A stretch of DNA of 64,000 nucleotides from Chryseobacterium mucoviscidosis (lineage in GTDB: Bacteria > Bacteroidota > Bacteroidia > Flavobacteriales > Weeksellaceae): contig NZ_MVAG01000057.1 in the NCBI RefSeq assembly GCF_002177115.1, forward strand, positions 1 to 64,000. Direction: 5' to 3'. Made by a program: the position numbers and the translations under genes. The notes under the pieces were generated by a model. That model searched no databases, was not told where the DNA came from, and was given only the letters and a program-made list of their open reading frames with translations. How positions within the stretch are numbered: position 1 is the first letter of the stretch; each line of letters opens with the position of its first letter. Of the stretch, positions 16,901 through 24,404 are shown piece after piece.

Positions 16901-18457
16901 CCCTTTAAAGTGGACGAAAAAGGATTTCCGCATCGTTATTCAGTTATCAATAACAAAACAGAAGACCTTAAAATTGATATTCCGGATTATATTGAAGGCA
17001 GTTTCTTCTCGTCTTATTATGTGTATGAAAACAATGCATTACAGATGTTTGAAAATATGGAACGCCTGAAAAGAGAACCTTACGGATGTTTTGAACAGCT
17101 TTCTTCAACCGTTTATCCAAATATTTTCATTCTGGATTATTTAAAACAGATTAAAAGAATTACACCGGAAACCGAAAGTCTGGTCATCAGAAATATGAAA
17201 AAAGGCTATCAGAAAATGCTGAGCTATAAAAACCGTGACGGCGGATTCACTTACTTCGGATCTTCGGAATCGGATGTTGCACTTTCTGCTTTTGCATTGC
17301 TTGAATTTAAAGATCTGAAAAAATATGTGAATATCGAACCTAAAATCATTCAGGATCTTACCTCTTTTATTTTATCCAAAAAAAATCAGAACGGAATGTT
17401 TGAAGTAAGAAGAAACTATGAAAAAAGCATTCCATATTCAGATTTTGCATGGTCGAGAAATATGTATGTTTTATATGCTTTGTCTAAAACGGGAATCAGA
17501 AATCTGGACGATGCCTACGAAATCAATCTGAAACGTGCTTTGGCGTCAAAAGATGCTTATCAGTTGGCTTTAATGGCAAATATTTCTTATAATTTAGGCA
17601 AAAATCAGCAGTATAAAGAGTTGATAGCAATTTTAAACAGTCAGTTTGAAGGGAAAAGTTTAAAAACAAGAACCACTTTTACAGGTTCCGGAGGATTTTC
17701 TGCGAATGCAGAAACACTATCACTTTATCTGATGGCTTTGCAGAAAGATGAGCAGTTGAGCCAGTTAAAAATTGCAGAAGTTGCAGATCATTTAATCAAT
17801 TTCAATGGGTATTACGGTTTCGGTTCTACTCAGGCAACAACTTTGGCTTTGGAAGCATTATCTGTATTTTTTTCAAAAAATGAAAAATTATACGGTACTG
17901 AAAAACCTTTTATAAAAATAAACGGAGCAGAGATCAGAACGAATAATTCGGTGGGTTCTGCTTTTAAAAACGGAGAAAATACAATCAGCATCAATTATCC
18001 TACAAAAAGAGGACTTCCTTACAAACTGGATTACGAATATTACACGTTAAAAGCTCCGAAAAGTGCAGAAATTCCTTTAATTCTGAATACAAAATTAAAA
18101 TCTGAAACGGCAAAAACAGGAGAGACAGACCGAATGATAATTACCATTCAGAATAAAATAAACAATCAGCTTCCAATGGTGACGGCAAAAATAGGAATTC
18201 CGGCAGGATTAACTTTACAGAATGCCTTGCTGAAAGATCTTCTGGATAAAAAACAGGTTTCTTATTACGAAATTTTTGATAATTATCTGGTTCTGTATTG
18301 GGAACATTTTGATGCCAACGAAATAAAAACCATTAATCTGGATCTTAAAGTGGAATTTGCGGGAGAATATACAGGAAAAGCAAGCAACGCATACCTTTAT
18401 TATATGCCGGAAGCAAAATTTTGGAATGAAGGGATAAAAGTCAGAATTCAGCCTTAA
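13910..18457 (+). CDS. Alpha-2-macroglobulin family protein with embedded TonB plug domain
   Basis: A 1515-residue exported protein with a signal peptide ending LSKAQ. Residues 25-500 are macroglobulin-type beta domains (the YIQTNHVFYKPGEEMYFKIY opening is MG1/MG2-like). About 535-605 is a carboxypeptidase-regulatory-like segment. About 676-800 is a TonB plug: EEVVVTGAMGMKKKE, VQIRGNASVANKNPLYVVDG, NDINSVTILKDAAATAIYG and GANGVIVI. About 840-930 is the A2M domain. YGCFEQ at 1058-1063 is the thioester motif (Cys 1060, Gln 1063), followed by the helical thioester domain. Bacterial A2M proteins trap proteases. Fusion to a plug, beside a barrel without one, suggests a split receptor. There is no lipobox, so how it is anchored is unclear. 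Confidence 0.8.
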   Translation: MNFKVITSILGLFFLVFASLSKAQEAFKNFEKEKTYIQTNHVFYKPGEEMYFKIYTVKAENNLPADQSKAVNFELTDPSGTVVKKAKYEITNGYSEGYFYFNSDMKGGIYKLRAFTNWMQNEDGKNAFEKEITLQKIVSPRILMKLEFPKKGYGAGDEVLADFSMRSLSNLPIPFYEGDYTVMHNGEKISEGKLITDKEGKNQLKFRLPAVLKSSDALLTIKINFDGFTESISRNIPIVLNHLDIKFMPEGGTFINGIEQNIAYKILDEFEKPVDATLEIFNQNHQKITETTAYNFGMGSFLFTPQKGENYYAKVLKPENISAVYPLPMAKDEGIVFNINKENLKIVFKIRSADEKDVILKGNFREKEMYSKTISLKKGLNELELLENEFPIGICRFTVFERDIPLAERIVFTNENKQMNVKIKPVKQNYLPREKVIVNIETTDENNKPIPANLALSVVDDKLWTYADDKQNHIISWLLMDSELKGKIERPQFYFDKKEEKRTKSLDLVMLTNGYRYFEMTPEVIKNRKYKYLPEKKNPIYGIVEDEKGNPVKADVYFLEDGKILKQTTSENGLFYFYDLNRNYSNKLIAKSVEPKQQVKIRILSYRLAINPLAAKSLNNINVEEIVKETVKEEGKIKLREDAEKEITKNTSSENKRSRSVSRGSMRSDTIKSQKIEEVVVTGAMGMKKKELLTSSVTTIRTEEIQNPNVMSSLGGKVSGLVITPTNQPGGYLNVQIRGNASVANKNPLYVVDGVPVENFKTVINPNDINSVTILKDAAATAIYGNRGANGVIVINSSKNFRSQIKFDVTPKSYYALVNIPNDSLVSYEYTRNFSYPVYKTTNTSYRHDYREALYWNPVVETGKNGKAQVEFYNSDASSTFRIMTEGISSSGLIGRDETTYAAQSMISIDAKLPQYLTRTDQMMIPVVVKNNSPETRKVTMDVIVPNRVNVVQSDSTITLKPLESGRLFVKIQTNEVVESNIQFTLRSEDFRETMILPFKVDEKGFPHRYSVINNKTEDLKIDIPDYIEGSFFSSYYVYENNALQMFENMERLKREPYGCFEQLSSTVYPNIFILDYLKQIKRITPETESLVIRNMKKGYQKMLSYKNRDGGFTYFGSSESDVALSAFALLEFKDLKKYVNIEPKIIQDLTSFILSKKNQNGMFEVRRNYEKSIPYSDFAWSRNMYVLYALSKTGIRNLDDAYEINLKRALASKDAYQLALMANISYNLGKNQQYKELIAILNSQFEGKSLKTRTTFTGSGGFSANAETLSLYLMALQKDEQLSQLKIAEVADHLINFNGYYGFGSTQATTLALEALSVFFSKNEKLYGTEKPFIKINGAEIRTNNSVGSAFKNGENTISINYPTKRGLPYKLDYEYYTLKAPKSAEIPLILNTKLKSETAKTGETDRMIITIQNKINNQLPMVTAKIGIPAGLTLQNALLKDLLDKKQVSYYEIFDNYLVLYWEHFDANEIKTINLDLKVEFAGEYTGKASNAYLYYMPEAKFWNEGIKVRIQP

Positions 18458-18851
18458 AGTTTGTTTTAAAATTGTTGAATTTTTAACTGTTTGATTTATA
18501 TTTAATTAAAAAGTCTGCTTAAACTTTTTATTTAACCGCAAAAGTCACAAAAGATCTGCTAAATTTTTTATTTAAAGTAGATTATTATAAATGAAAAAGC
18601 TCACCATAGTTTTAAAAATCTTTGATTTTTATTCTTTTGAGTGCTTTGATTATTCTGGAAATTCGCTTTAACATTTTCTTTTGTCCCTTTTGCGGTTAAT
18701 TCTGAAATTAGTTTAAACAAGTTTAAATTATAAAAATGAAGAGGGTGAAGTTTTAACAAAAAAATATCAACTCCACTGCAACTTTTCCGAAAATCTGCAT
18801 ACTTAAAACAGAGAAACGGAAAATGATTATATTTTCAGAAAAATAATACAT
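18458..18851. other. 394-bp spacer dominated by a large inverted repeat
   Basis: No gene supported. It contains the 167-bp palindromic element at 18532-18698. The last 130 bases are AT-rich upstream sequence of the VWA lipoprotein gene without a clear promoter match. Confidence 0.6.
18532..18698. repeat. Palindromic intergenic element (AACCGCAAAAG arms), copy A
   Basis: 24-base arms at 18532-18555 and 18675-18698 are reverse complements except for about three positions. The outer end is TTAACCGCAAAAG. The interior contains AAAAATCTTTGATTTTT. Elements with the same AATCTTTGATTTT segment and CTTTTGTCCCTTTTG-type right arm occur at 25920-26020 and 30846-30945. Confidence 0.65.
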
Positions 18852-20771
18852 ATGAAAAAACTAGGAACTACCATATTGGCTTTGATGTTGGTAATGGGCT
18901 GTAAAACCAAAACAGCGACAGATCAGCAAAAAGAGACCCAAAAATTAAGCATCGAAAAAGACAAAGATCAGGACGGCGTTAAAAACTGGAAAGATAAATG
19001 TCCTGAAATCGCAGGACCGATAGAAAATAAAGGCTGTCCGTTCCCAGATATGGACGGCGACGGCGTTCCCGATAAAGATGATCAATGCAAAGAACTTTCA
19101 GGACCTGTGGAAAATAACGGCTGTCCTTTTCCGGATACCGACGGAGATGGAATAATAGACAAAGATGATGCCTGTCCGACGGTTGCCGGACCCGCAGAAA
19201 ACAACGGCTGTCCGTGGCCGGATACAGATGGCGACGGAATTCTGGATAAAGACGATGCCTGTCCTACCGTTCCCGGATTACCGGAATATAACGGCTGTCC
19301 GAAACCGAAATCGGTTGTGGCTATGGAGATTGAATCTTCACCGCGAAGTTTATCTGCTGCGGGAGCAAAATCGATATCAGGTGTAAAGATTAGTAAATCC
19401 AAAACAAAGGGTAAGAAAACAAAAATTTATGAAGAATTTCCGGATGCAGGAAAACTTACAGCAGGAGAAGTAAATGATTTCTCAAAATGGAATTACTGGC
19501 AGGATATGGCGGTTCCTGTTTTATCAGAATATAAAAATCAATGGAAACTTTTCCCTGATAAAAGGGTTTCTGTTCAGTTGGTTAATAAAGACAAAAAACC
19601 AGTTATTGGTAAGAGATTAAGGTTGTTGAATGATAAGAAAGAAATTATTTGGGAAGCTGTTTCGGATAATAAAGGAAACGCAGAATTATGGATCGCTCCA
19701 AGAATAGATTATCAATCTTTATCGAAGAAATATTATATAACAGACGATAAAGGAAAAACTTTGTCAGCTAAAGCAAATTTATTTAAAAAGGGTGAAAATA
19801 TAATTACAATAGATGCACCATGTCTTCAAAAAAGAAATTTAGATTTAGCTTTTGTTGTAGATGCTACAGGATCTATGGGGGATGAGATTTCTTATTTAAA
19901 GGCAGAATTACTGGATGTGCTGAGAAAAGTTGAAAAAAAACTTCAGAATACAACAGATGTTCGTTATGGTTCTGTATTTTACAGAGATCAGGGTGATGAA
20001 TATATAACGCGTGAATTTAATTTTTCCGACAGAGCTGAAAATTTGGTGAATTTTATTAAAAAACAAAATGCTAATGGAGGTGGAGATACTCCTGAAGCAG
20101 TTGTTGAAGCATTGGATTCTTCAATTGATAAACTTAGCTGGAGCAAAGAAAATTCTACAAAAATTATTTTTCTGATTCTTGATGCATCTCCACATTATTC
20201 TGAAGAAAATATTAATAAAATATATAATAAAATAAAACTGGCAGCAAAAAAAGGAATTACAATTATTCCTTTGGCAGCGAGTGATACAGATAAAGAAACG
20301 GAATATATTATGAGAACGTTTGCATTGCTTACAAACGGAACCTACACATTCCTTACTAACCACAGTGGAATCGGAAATCATCACATCGAACCAACAACAG
20401 ATTCTTACGAAGTGGAAAAGTTAAATGATTTATTGTTGAGGCTTATTCTGCAACGTTCAACAATACCTTCTTGTCAGAAGCCTTCTAATAATGAATTTAT
20501 TAATAAAAAAATTGAAGTAGAACTTGAAAATGAAGAAAACCCTAAGGTTAAAATCTATCCAAACCCTACAAAAGGATTAATTAACATACAGTCGAATAAA
20601 CAGATTGATGAATTATACCTATATGATTTCAGTGGTAAAATTTTAATCAAACAGGAAAAATTACCAAAAGGAAATAATAAAATAGATATTACTTCCTATC
20701 CTCAAGGTGTTTATTTAATGAGATGTTTATATGGAAAACAATGGGACGTATTTAAAATTATAAAAAATTAA
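18852..20771 (+). CDS. Lipoprotein with thrombospondin-3 repeats, VWA domain and T9SS sorting tail
   Basis: A 639-residue protein. The signal peptide ends in lipobox VMGC (Cys 17). About 35-150 holds four calcium-binding thrombospondin type-3 repeats ([20 protein letters not shown] and relatives). About 330-490 is a von Willebrand A domain beginning [15 protein letters not shown], a MIDAS-like motif. The last 75 residues are a type A T9SS C-terminal sorting domain ([16 protein letters not shown] through [10 protein letters not shown]). T9SS substrates normally use Sec signal peptidase I, so a lipobox together with a sorting tail is unusual. The likely role is surface adhesion or protein binding. 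It is monocistronic. Confidence 0.85.
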   Translation: MKKLGTTILALMLVMGCKTKTATDQQKETQKLSIEKDKDQDGVKNWKDKCPEIAGPIENKGCPFPDMDGDGVPDKDDQCKELSGPVENNGCPFPDTDGDGIIDKDDACPTVAGPAENNGCPWPDTDGDGILDKDDACPTVPGLPEYNGCPKPKSVVAMEIESSPRSLSAAGAKSISGVKISKSKTKGKKTKIYEEFPDAGKLTAGEVNDFSKWNYWQDMAVPVLSEYKNQWKLFPDKRVSVQLVNKDKKPVIGKRLRLLNDKKEIIWEAVSDNKGNAELWIAPRIDYQSLSKKYYITDDKGKTLSAKANLFKKGENIITIDAPCLQKRNLDLAFVVDATGSMGDEISYLKAELLDVLRKVEKKLQNTTDVRYGSVFYRDQGDEYITREFNFSDRAENLVNFIKKQNANGGGDTPEAVVEALDSSIDKLSWSKENSTKIIFLILDASPHYSEENINKIYNKIKLAAKKGITIIPLAASDTDKETEYIMRTFALLTNGTYTFLTNHSGIGNHHIEPTTDSYEVEKLNDLLLRLILQRSTIPSCQKPSNNEFINKKIEVELENEENPKVKIYPNPTKGLINIQSNKQIDELYLYDFSGKILIKQEKLPKGNNKIDITSYPQGVYLMRCLYGKQWDVFKIIKN

Positions 20772-20781
20772 AGTTAGTGTT

Positions 20782-20816
20782 AACAGGCATTCTCAAAGGA
20801 TGTCTGTTTTTATTTT
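20782..20816 (+). terminator. Terminator of the VWA lipoprotein gene
   Basis: 9-bp stem AACAGGCAT with ATGTCTGTT (one wobble), 9-base loop, T-rich tail. It lies just before the first MarR-type operator. Confidence 0.8.
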
Positions 20817-20821
20817 AAATA

Positions 20822-20845
20822 AACTTTCAAAAATTATTGAAAGTT
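20822..20845 (+). promoter_or_regulatory. Operator site 1 for the GbsR/MarR regulator
   Basis: Perfect palindrome AACTTTCAA-AAATTA-TTGAAAGTT with 9-bp arms. Its right arm contains the -33 TTG of the regulator promoter, so binding would block transcription. The TTTCAA-N6-TTGAAA core recurs at 21467 and 21908. Confidence 0.75.
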
Positions 20846-20866
20846 CGAAAATTATTATTACATTTG
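20837..20866 (+). promoter_or_regulatory. Promoter of the GbsR/MarR regulator gene
   Basis: TTG at 20837-20839, a 19-base spacer and TACATTTG at 20859-20866 match the Bacteroidetes consensus exactly. The start codon follows at 20892. Confidence 0.8.
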
Positions 20867-20891
20867 TATCAGAAATTAAAAGTAAGACAAA

Positions 20892-21395
20892 ATGCAACTT
20901 TCAGAAGCTAAAGAAAAATACATTCAGACTTGGGGTACATTTGCGACCAATTGGGGGATCAACCGTACTATGGCGCAGGTTCATGCTTTGCTTTTGGCAA
21001 GTGGTAAAGCACTTTCTACGGATGAGGTAATGGAGCAGCTTGAAATTTCAAGAGGAAATGCCAATATGAATCTTCGTGCACTGATGGATTGGGGAATCGT
21101 GAGAAAAGAATTTGTAAAGGGCGACCGTAAAGAATATTTTGTGGCAGAAAAAGACGTTTGGTTTTTATTCAAGCAGATTACAAAAGAAAGAAGAAAGAGA
21201 GAGATTGAGCCTGTTATTTCGTTTCTGGAAGAACTGAAAAATATTGAAGACAAAGATTCTGACGAAGCAAAAGAGTTCATTAAATTAATGGATGATTTCA
21301 GCTCTGTAACAGGGAAAATAAACAATATTATGGATCTCGCGATAAAAAGTGACGATCATTGGCTGGTTGGGAAAATTACGAATTTACTGAAGTAA
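20892..21395 (+). CDS. GbsR/MarR-family transcriptional regulator
   Basis: A 167-residue winged-helix protein. The core HALLLASGKALSTDEVMEQL, then ISRGNANMNLRALMDWGIV and VKGDRKEYFVAEKD, is the GbsR-type MarR domain, and the C-terminal helix is probably for dimerisation. It is preceded by a perfect palindrome over its own promoter and followed by two variants of the same palindrome before the next two genes. I infer autorepression and control of the downstream membrane-protein cluster. The effector is unknown. Confidence 0.88.
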   Translation: MQLSEAKEKYIQTWGTFATNWGINRTMAQVHALLLASGKALSTDEVMEQLEISRGNANMNLRALMDWGIVRKEFVKGDRKEYFVAEKDVWFLFKQITKERRKREIEPVISFLEELKNIEDKDSDEAKEFIKLMDDFSSVTGKINNIMDLAIKSDDHWLVGKITNLLK

Positions 21396-21433
21396 TCATT
21401 TATTATTCTGAACGAAACGAACAGGATGAATAT

Positions 21434-21457
21434 AAAAAGGAAAATTGTCCTTTTTTA
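21434..21457 (+). terminator. Terminator of the GbsR/MarR gene
   Basis: Perfect 8-bp stem AAAAAGGA with TCCTTTTT, 6-base loop, ending in T. It lies between the regulator and operator site 2. Confidence 0.7.
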
Positions 21458-21466
21458 TTTCAGGTT

Positions 21467-21490
21467 AACTTTCAAAAATTATTGAAAATA
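21467..21490 (+). promoter_or_regulatory. Operator site 2 for the GbsR/MarR regulator
   Basis: AACTTTCAA-AAATTA-TTGAAAATA: the left arm and spacer are identical to site 1, and the right arm matches at the seven bases TTGAAA and the following T position. It lies 24 bases before the 21514 gene. No clear TAnnTTTG element follows. Confidence 0.65.
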
Positions 21491-21513
21491 CAATAACAAT
21501 AAAAACTCAAAAC

Positions 21514-21894
21514 ATGAAACTTAAAATATTAATAGGAGAAGCAATAGTTCAGACAGTCATTAGCCTTGTATTCTTTTCGTATGCTATCGCTGATTATTTC
21601 GAAAAAACATCCGGAACAGAATTTTTTATTGCTCTTTTATATGTTGGCGTTTCAAATCTGATAGGATTTTTATTGAGGGTTTCACTTAGCAAAAGCAAAT
21701 TTCACCGGTACTATTTTTTGGGAGTCTTGATATTTTTCCAGTTATTATTTGTTGCGGTTTTATTATTCAACGATTCTAAAATTGAGTATGTTCTTTATTT
21801 CATGAGCATCGGAGGCGTACTTTTTAATATTTACTATCTGATCTATGGCTTTTATAATGTTAAAACGATGCAACAGAATAAAACGGATAAATAA
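21514..21894 (+). CDS. Small membrane protein with four predicted helices
   Basis: A 126-residue protein with four hydrophobic segments (about 9-27, 37-56, 67-86 and 94-114) and a polar tail. Its gene is preceded by operator site 2 and followed by operator site 3, so the regulator probably controls it as a separate unit. The family is not recognised. It seems unrelated to the paired membrane proteins downstream. Confidence 0.6.
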   Translation: MKLKILIGEAIVQTVISLVFFSYAIADYFEKTSGTEFFIALLYVGVSNLIGFLLRVSLSKSKFHRYYFLGVLIFFQLLFVAVLLFNDSKIEYVLYFMSIGGVLFNIYYLIYGFYNVKTMQQNKTDK

Positions 21895-21907
21895 TTTTTT
21901 TGAAATT

Positions 21908-21931
21908 AAATTTCAAAATTTATTGAAAATA
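21908..21931 (+). promoter_or_regulatory. Operator site 3 for the GbsR/MarR regulator
   Basis: AAATTTCAA-AATTTA-TTGAAAATA keeps the TTTCAA-N6-TTGAAA core. It lies 14 bases after the 21514 gene and just before the long membrane-protein run starting at 21945. Confidence 0.65.
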
Positions 21932-21944
21932 TAATATTTATAAA

Positions 21945-22289
21945 ATGTTCAATATTGTTTCATATCTGCTTTTTCTTTCCGTCAGTTCATACATCACCAT
22001 TGATGTCGGAAGAAGATGCTACAACGCAGGAAAACATTACCTGAACTATCTTATTCACGATGCAGATCTATGTTTAACGATCAACAGGATTCTTTTGGGA
22101 TGTTATTATCTCATCAATCTAGGGTACATCGCATTAAATCTGACGCACTGGGAAAAAGTAGATTCTATAGAAAAAATGTTATCTGTGACAGCAGTCAGAA
22201 TCGGTTATATCACCTTGATTTTATGTGTGCTGCACTTTATGAACATTTTCGCACTATACTTTTTAAGAAAAAATTTAACCATAAAATAA
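21945..22289 (+). CDS. Small membrane protein, paralogue of the next gene
   Basis: A 114-residue protein with about three hydrophobic segments. The stretch INRILLGCYYLINLGYIALN and the end of the last helix FALYFLRK align with INLGF-type and LLLFLKGRK segments of the product at 22297-22698, so the two appear to be tandem duplicates. It is the first gene of the run downstream of operator site 3. No function can be assigned. Confidence 0.6.
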   Translation: MFNIVSYLLFLSVSSYITIDVGRRCYNAGKHYLNYLIHDADLCLTINRILLGCYYLINLGYIALNLTHWEKVDSIEKMLSVTAVRIGYITLILCVLHFMNIFALYFLRKNLTIK

Positions 22290-22296
22290 TAAAACT

Positions 22297-22698
22297 ATGA
22301 ATGCAACAGCTCTCACCACAACGTACAATTTTCAGGCATACATGATCTATCTGCCAATTGTAATCCTTCTTACTGTGCTGGTTTCCCAGTTTCTTTTTAA
22401 AAATTCCAAAGCATTTATGATCGATATTTTTCATCAGAAAGAAGATATTGCAATGGCAACCAATTCCCTGTTCAAGATCGGTTTTTACCTTTTAAATCTC
22501 GGTTTCGCACTTTGTATTATTGAATTTTTTCAAATTGAAACCATTGAAAGACTGGTTGTTGCTTTAAGCGAAAAAATCGGAGGATTTTCCATCTATCTCG
22601 GAGTAATGATGCTTCTGAACCTGCTTCTTTTCCTGAAAGGTCGTAAACATGCCATGAACAAAGATAAAATCATCAAAAATGAAAACACTGCTATTTAA
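22297..22698 (+). CDS. Small membrane protein, paralogue of the previous gene
   Basis: A 133-residue protein with three hydrophobic segments (about 15-32, 55-75 and 92-112) and a Lys-rich cytoplasmic tail. It aligns with the preceding product over FKIGFYLLNLGFALCI, then IETIERLVVALSEKIG. It starts seven bases after the previous stop, so the two form one unit. Function unknown. Members of this operon accompany DCC1-like and TIGR01777 genes, which suggests an envelope or membrane-lipid role, but that is only context. Confidence 0.6.
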   Translation: MNATALTTTYNFQAYMIYLPIVILLTVLVSQFLFKNSKAFMIDIFHQKEDIAMATNSLFKIGFYLLNLGFALCIIEFFQIETIERLVVALSEKIGGFSIYLGVMMLLNLLLFLKGRKHAMNKDKIIKNENTAI

Positions 22699-22776
22699 AA
22701 TCTGGATGTATTTCACCTTCAAAATCCAGAAAAAGAGAACGAGAGGAGACTTTTTAAACCTGTAAAATTAATCACC

Positions 22777-23145
22777 ATGAAAACTTTTGTTAAAAACGAC
22801 TTTTATATTCAACTTTCATTCCTTGTAATCGGACTTATTTTGGTATTCTTAGGAATTGTTGTTTTTGAAAATGCTACTGTTTTTCTTTTTTATTTCATAG
22901 TGGGAATACCTCAATTGATTAGTTTTATCAGCAGAGCCTTTCAGAAAACAAAGAAATCTTGGCTATATATTGTCTATGGAATTTTTATAATGCCTGTTTG
23001 GATTTCATGGCTGATTATTTTGGCTTTTAATAACAATAATGATGTCACCAATTTTTTCGGATATATTTTAATCGCATCAGTGTTTTACAGTCCGGTACTT
23101 GCAATCCTCTACATTATAGATTGTTATAAAACTTATGAATACTAA
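22777..23145 (+). CDS. Small membrane protein, first of a second tandem pair
   Basis: A 122-residue protein with four hydrophobic segments. It begins MKTFVKNDFYIQLS and ends with SVFYSPVLAILYIID. Both ends resemble the next product (MKTILTYDLRIQQS and IFLSPVLIIQSLM), which implies a tandem duplication. A CTGGAT/ATCCAG hairpin lies in the 78-bp gap upstream and may tune expression. Function unknown. Confidence 0.58.
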   Translation: MKTFVKNDFYIQLSFLVIGLILVFLGIVVFENATVFLFYFIVGIPQLISFISRAFQKTKKSWLYIVYGIFIMPVWISWLIILAFNNNNDVTNFFGYILIASVFYSPVLAILYIIDCYKTYEY

Positions 23146-23157
23146 AAAAACAGGATC

Positions 23158-23574
23158 ATGAAAACTATTCTTACATACGATCTCAGAATCCAGCAATCGC
23201 TAATCTTACTGTTTCTTGCAACAATTCTTGCAGCAATAATTACACAACAGGAATTTTTAGGAATAGTAATAATAGTTGAATTTTTCCTGATAGCCGTTGC
23301 CCAATATTCTCTGAATATCATCAAGGCTTTCAGTAACAAATATGTAAAAACAGATTCCAGAAAAGTATATGTTTTTATTTCAAGCTATGTTGTAATCGGT
23401 TTTTTAATCCTGATTTTCTCATCATTATTCAAGTTTGAAGACACTGAACAAAACCTGAAAAATATTTTTGAATTAATGGTAATGTCCTGGATATTTCTTT
23501 CACCAGTTCTCATCATTCAGTCATTAATGATCAGTTTTTTTGATGCTAAAAATAGTTTAAACGAACAACCATGA
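23158..23574 (+). CDS. Small membrane protein, second of the tandem pair
   Basis: A 138-residue protein with four hydrophobic segments, similar in layout and end motifs to the preceding product. It starts 12 bases after that gene and overlaps the next by four bases (ATGA), so translational coupling with the DCC1-like gene is likely. Function unknown. Confidence 0.58.
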   Translation: MKTILTYDLRIQQSLILLFLATILAAIITQQEFLGIVIIVEFFLIAVAQYSLNIIKAFSNKYVKTDSRKVYVFISSYVVIGFLILIFSSLFKFEDTEQNLKNIFELMVMSWIFLSPVLIIQSLMISFFDAKNSLNEQP

Positions 23575-24383
23575 AAACCCTCAAAAACCACACCCTCATC
23601 TACGACAACGAATGTCCTATGTGTAACATCTATTCAAAAGGCTTCATCAAATGCGGAATGCTCCATGAAAACGGAAGAGAAGCCTTTACAGATCTGAGTT
23701 TCGAAAATAAAGACCTCATTGATTTCAACCGCGCAAAAAACGAAATTGCTTTAGTCGATCACGAAAAAAACACAGTAATATATGGTTTAGAAAGTCTTTT
23801 GTTAATCATCGGAAATTCTTTTCCAAAGCTTGAAAAAATTGCGAGGATTCAGCCTTTGCACTGGTTTTTCAAAAAGCTGTATTCCTTTGTGTCTTATAAC
23901 CGGAAGCAGATTATTCCTTCCGCAAAAGATCAGCATGAAGAAGCCTGTGTTCCGGATTTCAATCTAAAATACAGATTGGCTTACTTCGCTTTTGTGGTCA
24001 TTTTTTCAGGATACATTTTAAGCATATTTTCACCTAAATTGGGATTAAACCTCACTCAGAATTTTTGGAGAGAATTTGCAATCTGTTGCGGACAAATCGT
24101 TTGGCAGACTTTAATTTTAAAAACTTATTTAAAAGAGAAAATCTGGAATTATTTGGGAAATATGATGACGGTTTCCTTAATCGGAACTTTACTTCTGATT
24201 CCTGCTTTATTTCTTAATATCAATGCAAATGCATCAGTTATCTATTTCGGAATTGTGGTTTTTGTCATGTTTTCAGAACATCTCAGAAGAAGCAGAATTT
24301 TAAAATTAAACCTTTTTCCGACAATTTCGTGGACCGTTTTCAGATTGACTGTTTTAGCTGTTTTAATATGGATGAATCTATAA
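23571..24383 (+). CDS. DCC1-like thiol-disulfide oxidoreductase domain fused to a membrane domain
   Basis: A 270-residue protein. Residues 1-110 form a DCC1 (DUF393) thioredoxin-like domain: LIYDNECPMCNIYSKGF holds the CPMC redox pair, and NTVIYGLESLLLIIG follows the usual pattern. The C-terminal half (about 135-268) has five hydrophobic helices. DCC1 domains usually stand alone, so the added membrane region is noteworthy. It overlaps the previous gene by four bases and lies 21 bases before the SRPBCC gene. A role in thiol or membrane redox chemistry is inferred; the partner is unknown. Confidence 0.75.
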   Translation: MKTLKNHTLIYDNECPMCNIYSKGFIKCGMLHENGREAFTDLSFENKDLIDFNRAKNEIALVDHEKNTVIYGLESLLLIIGNSFPKLEKIARIQPLHWFFKKLYSFVSYNRKQIIPSAKDQHEEACVPDFNLKYRLAYFAFVVIFSGYILSIFSPKLGLNLTQNFWREFAICCGQIVWQTLILKTYLKEKIWNYLGNMMTVSLIGTLLLIPALFLNINANASVIYFGIVVFVMFSEHLRRSRILKLNLFPTISWTVFRLTVLAVLIWMNL

Positions 24384-24404
24384 AAACTAAAAAGTATTTT
24401 TAAA

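Noticed and set aside
19082..19402. Repeated antisense open frame across the thrombospondin-3 repeats
   Set aside because: Its internal repeats merely mirror the DNA repeats of the sense gene; no independent evidence.
21508..24383. Prophage or transfer island made of the small membrane proteins
   Set aside because: No integrase, tRNA, phage structural gene or terminal repeat; the operators suggest a native operon.
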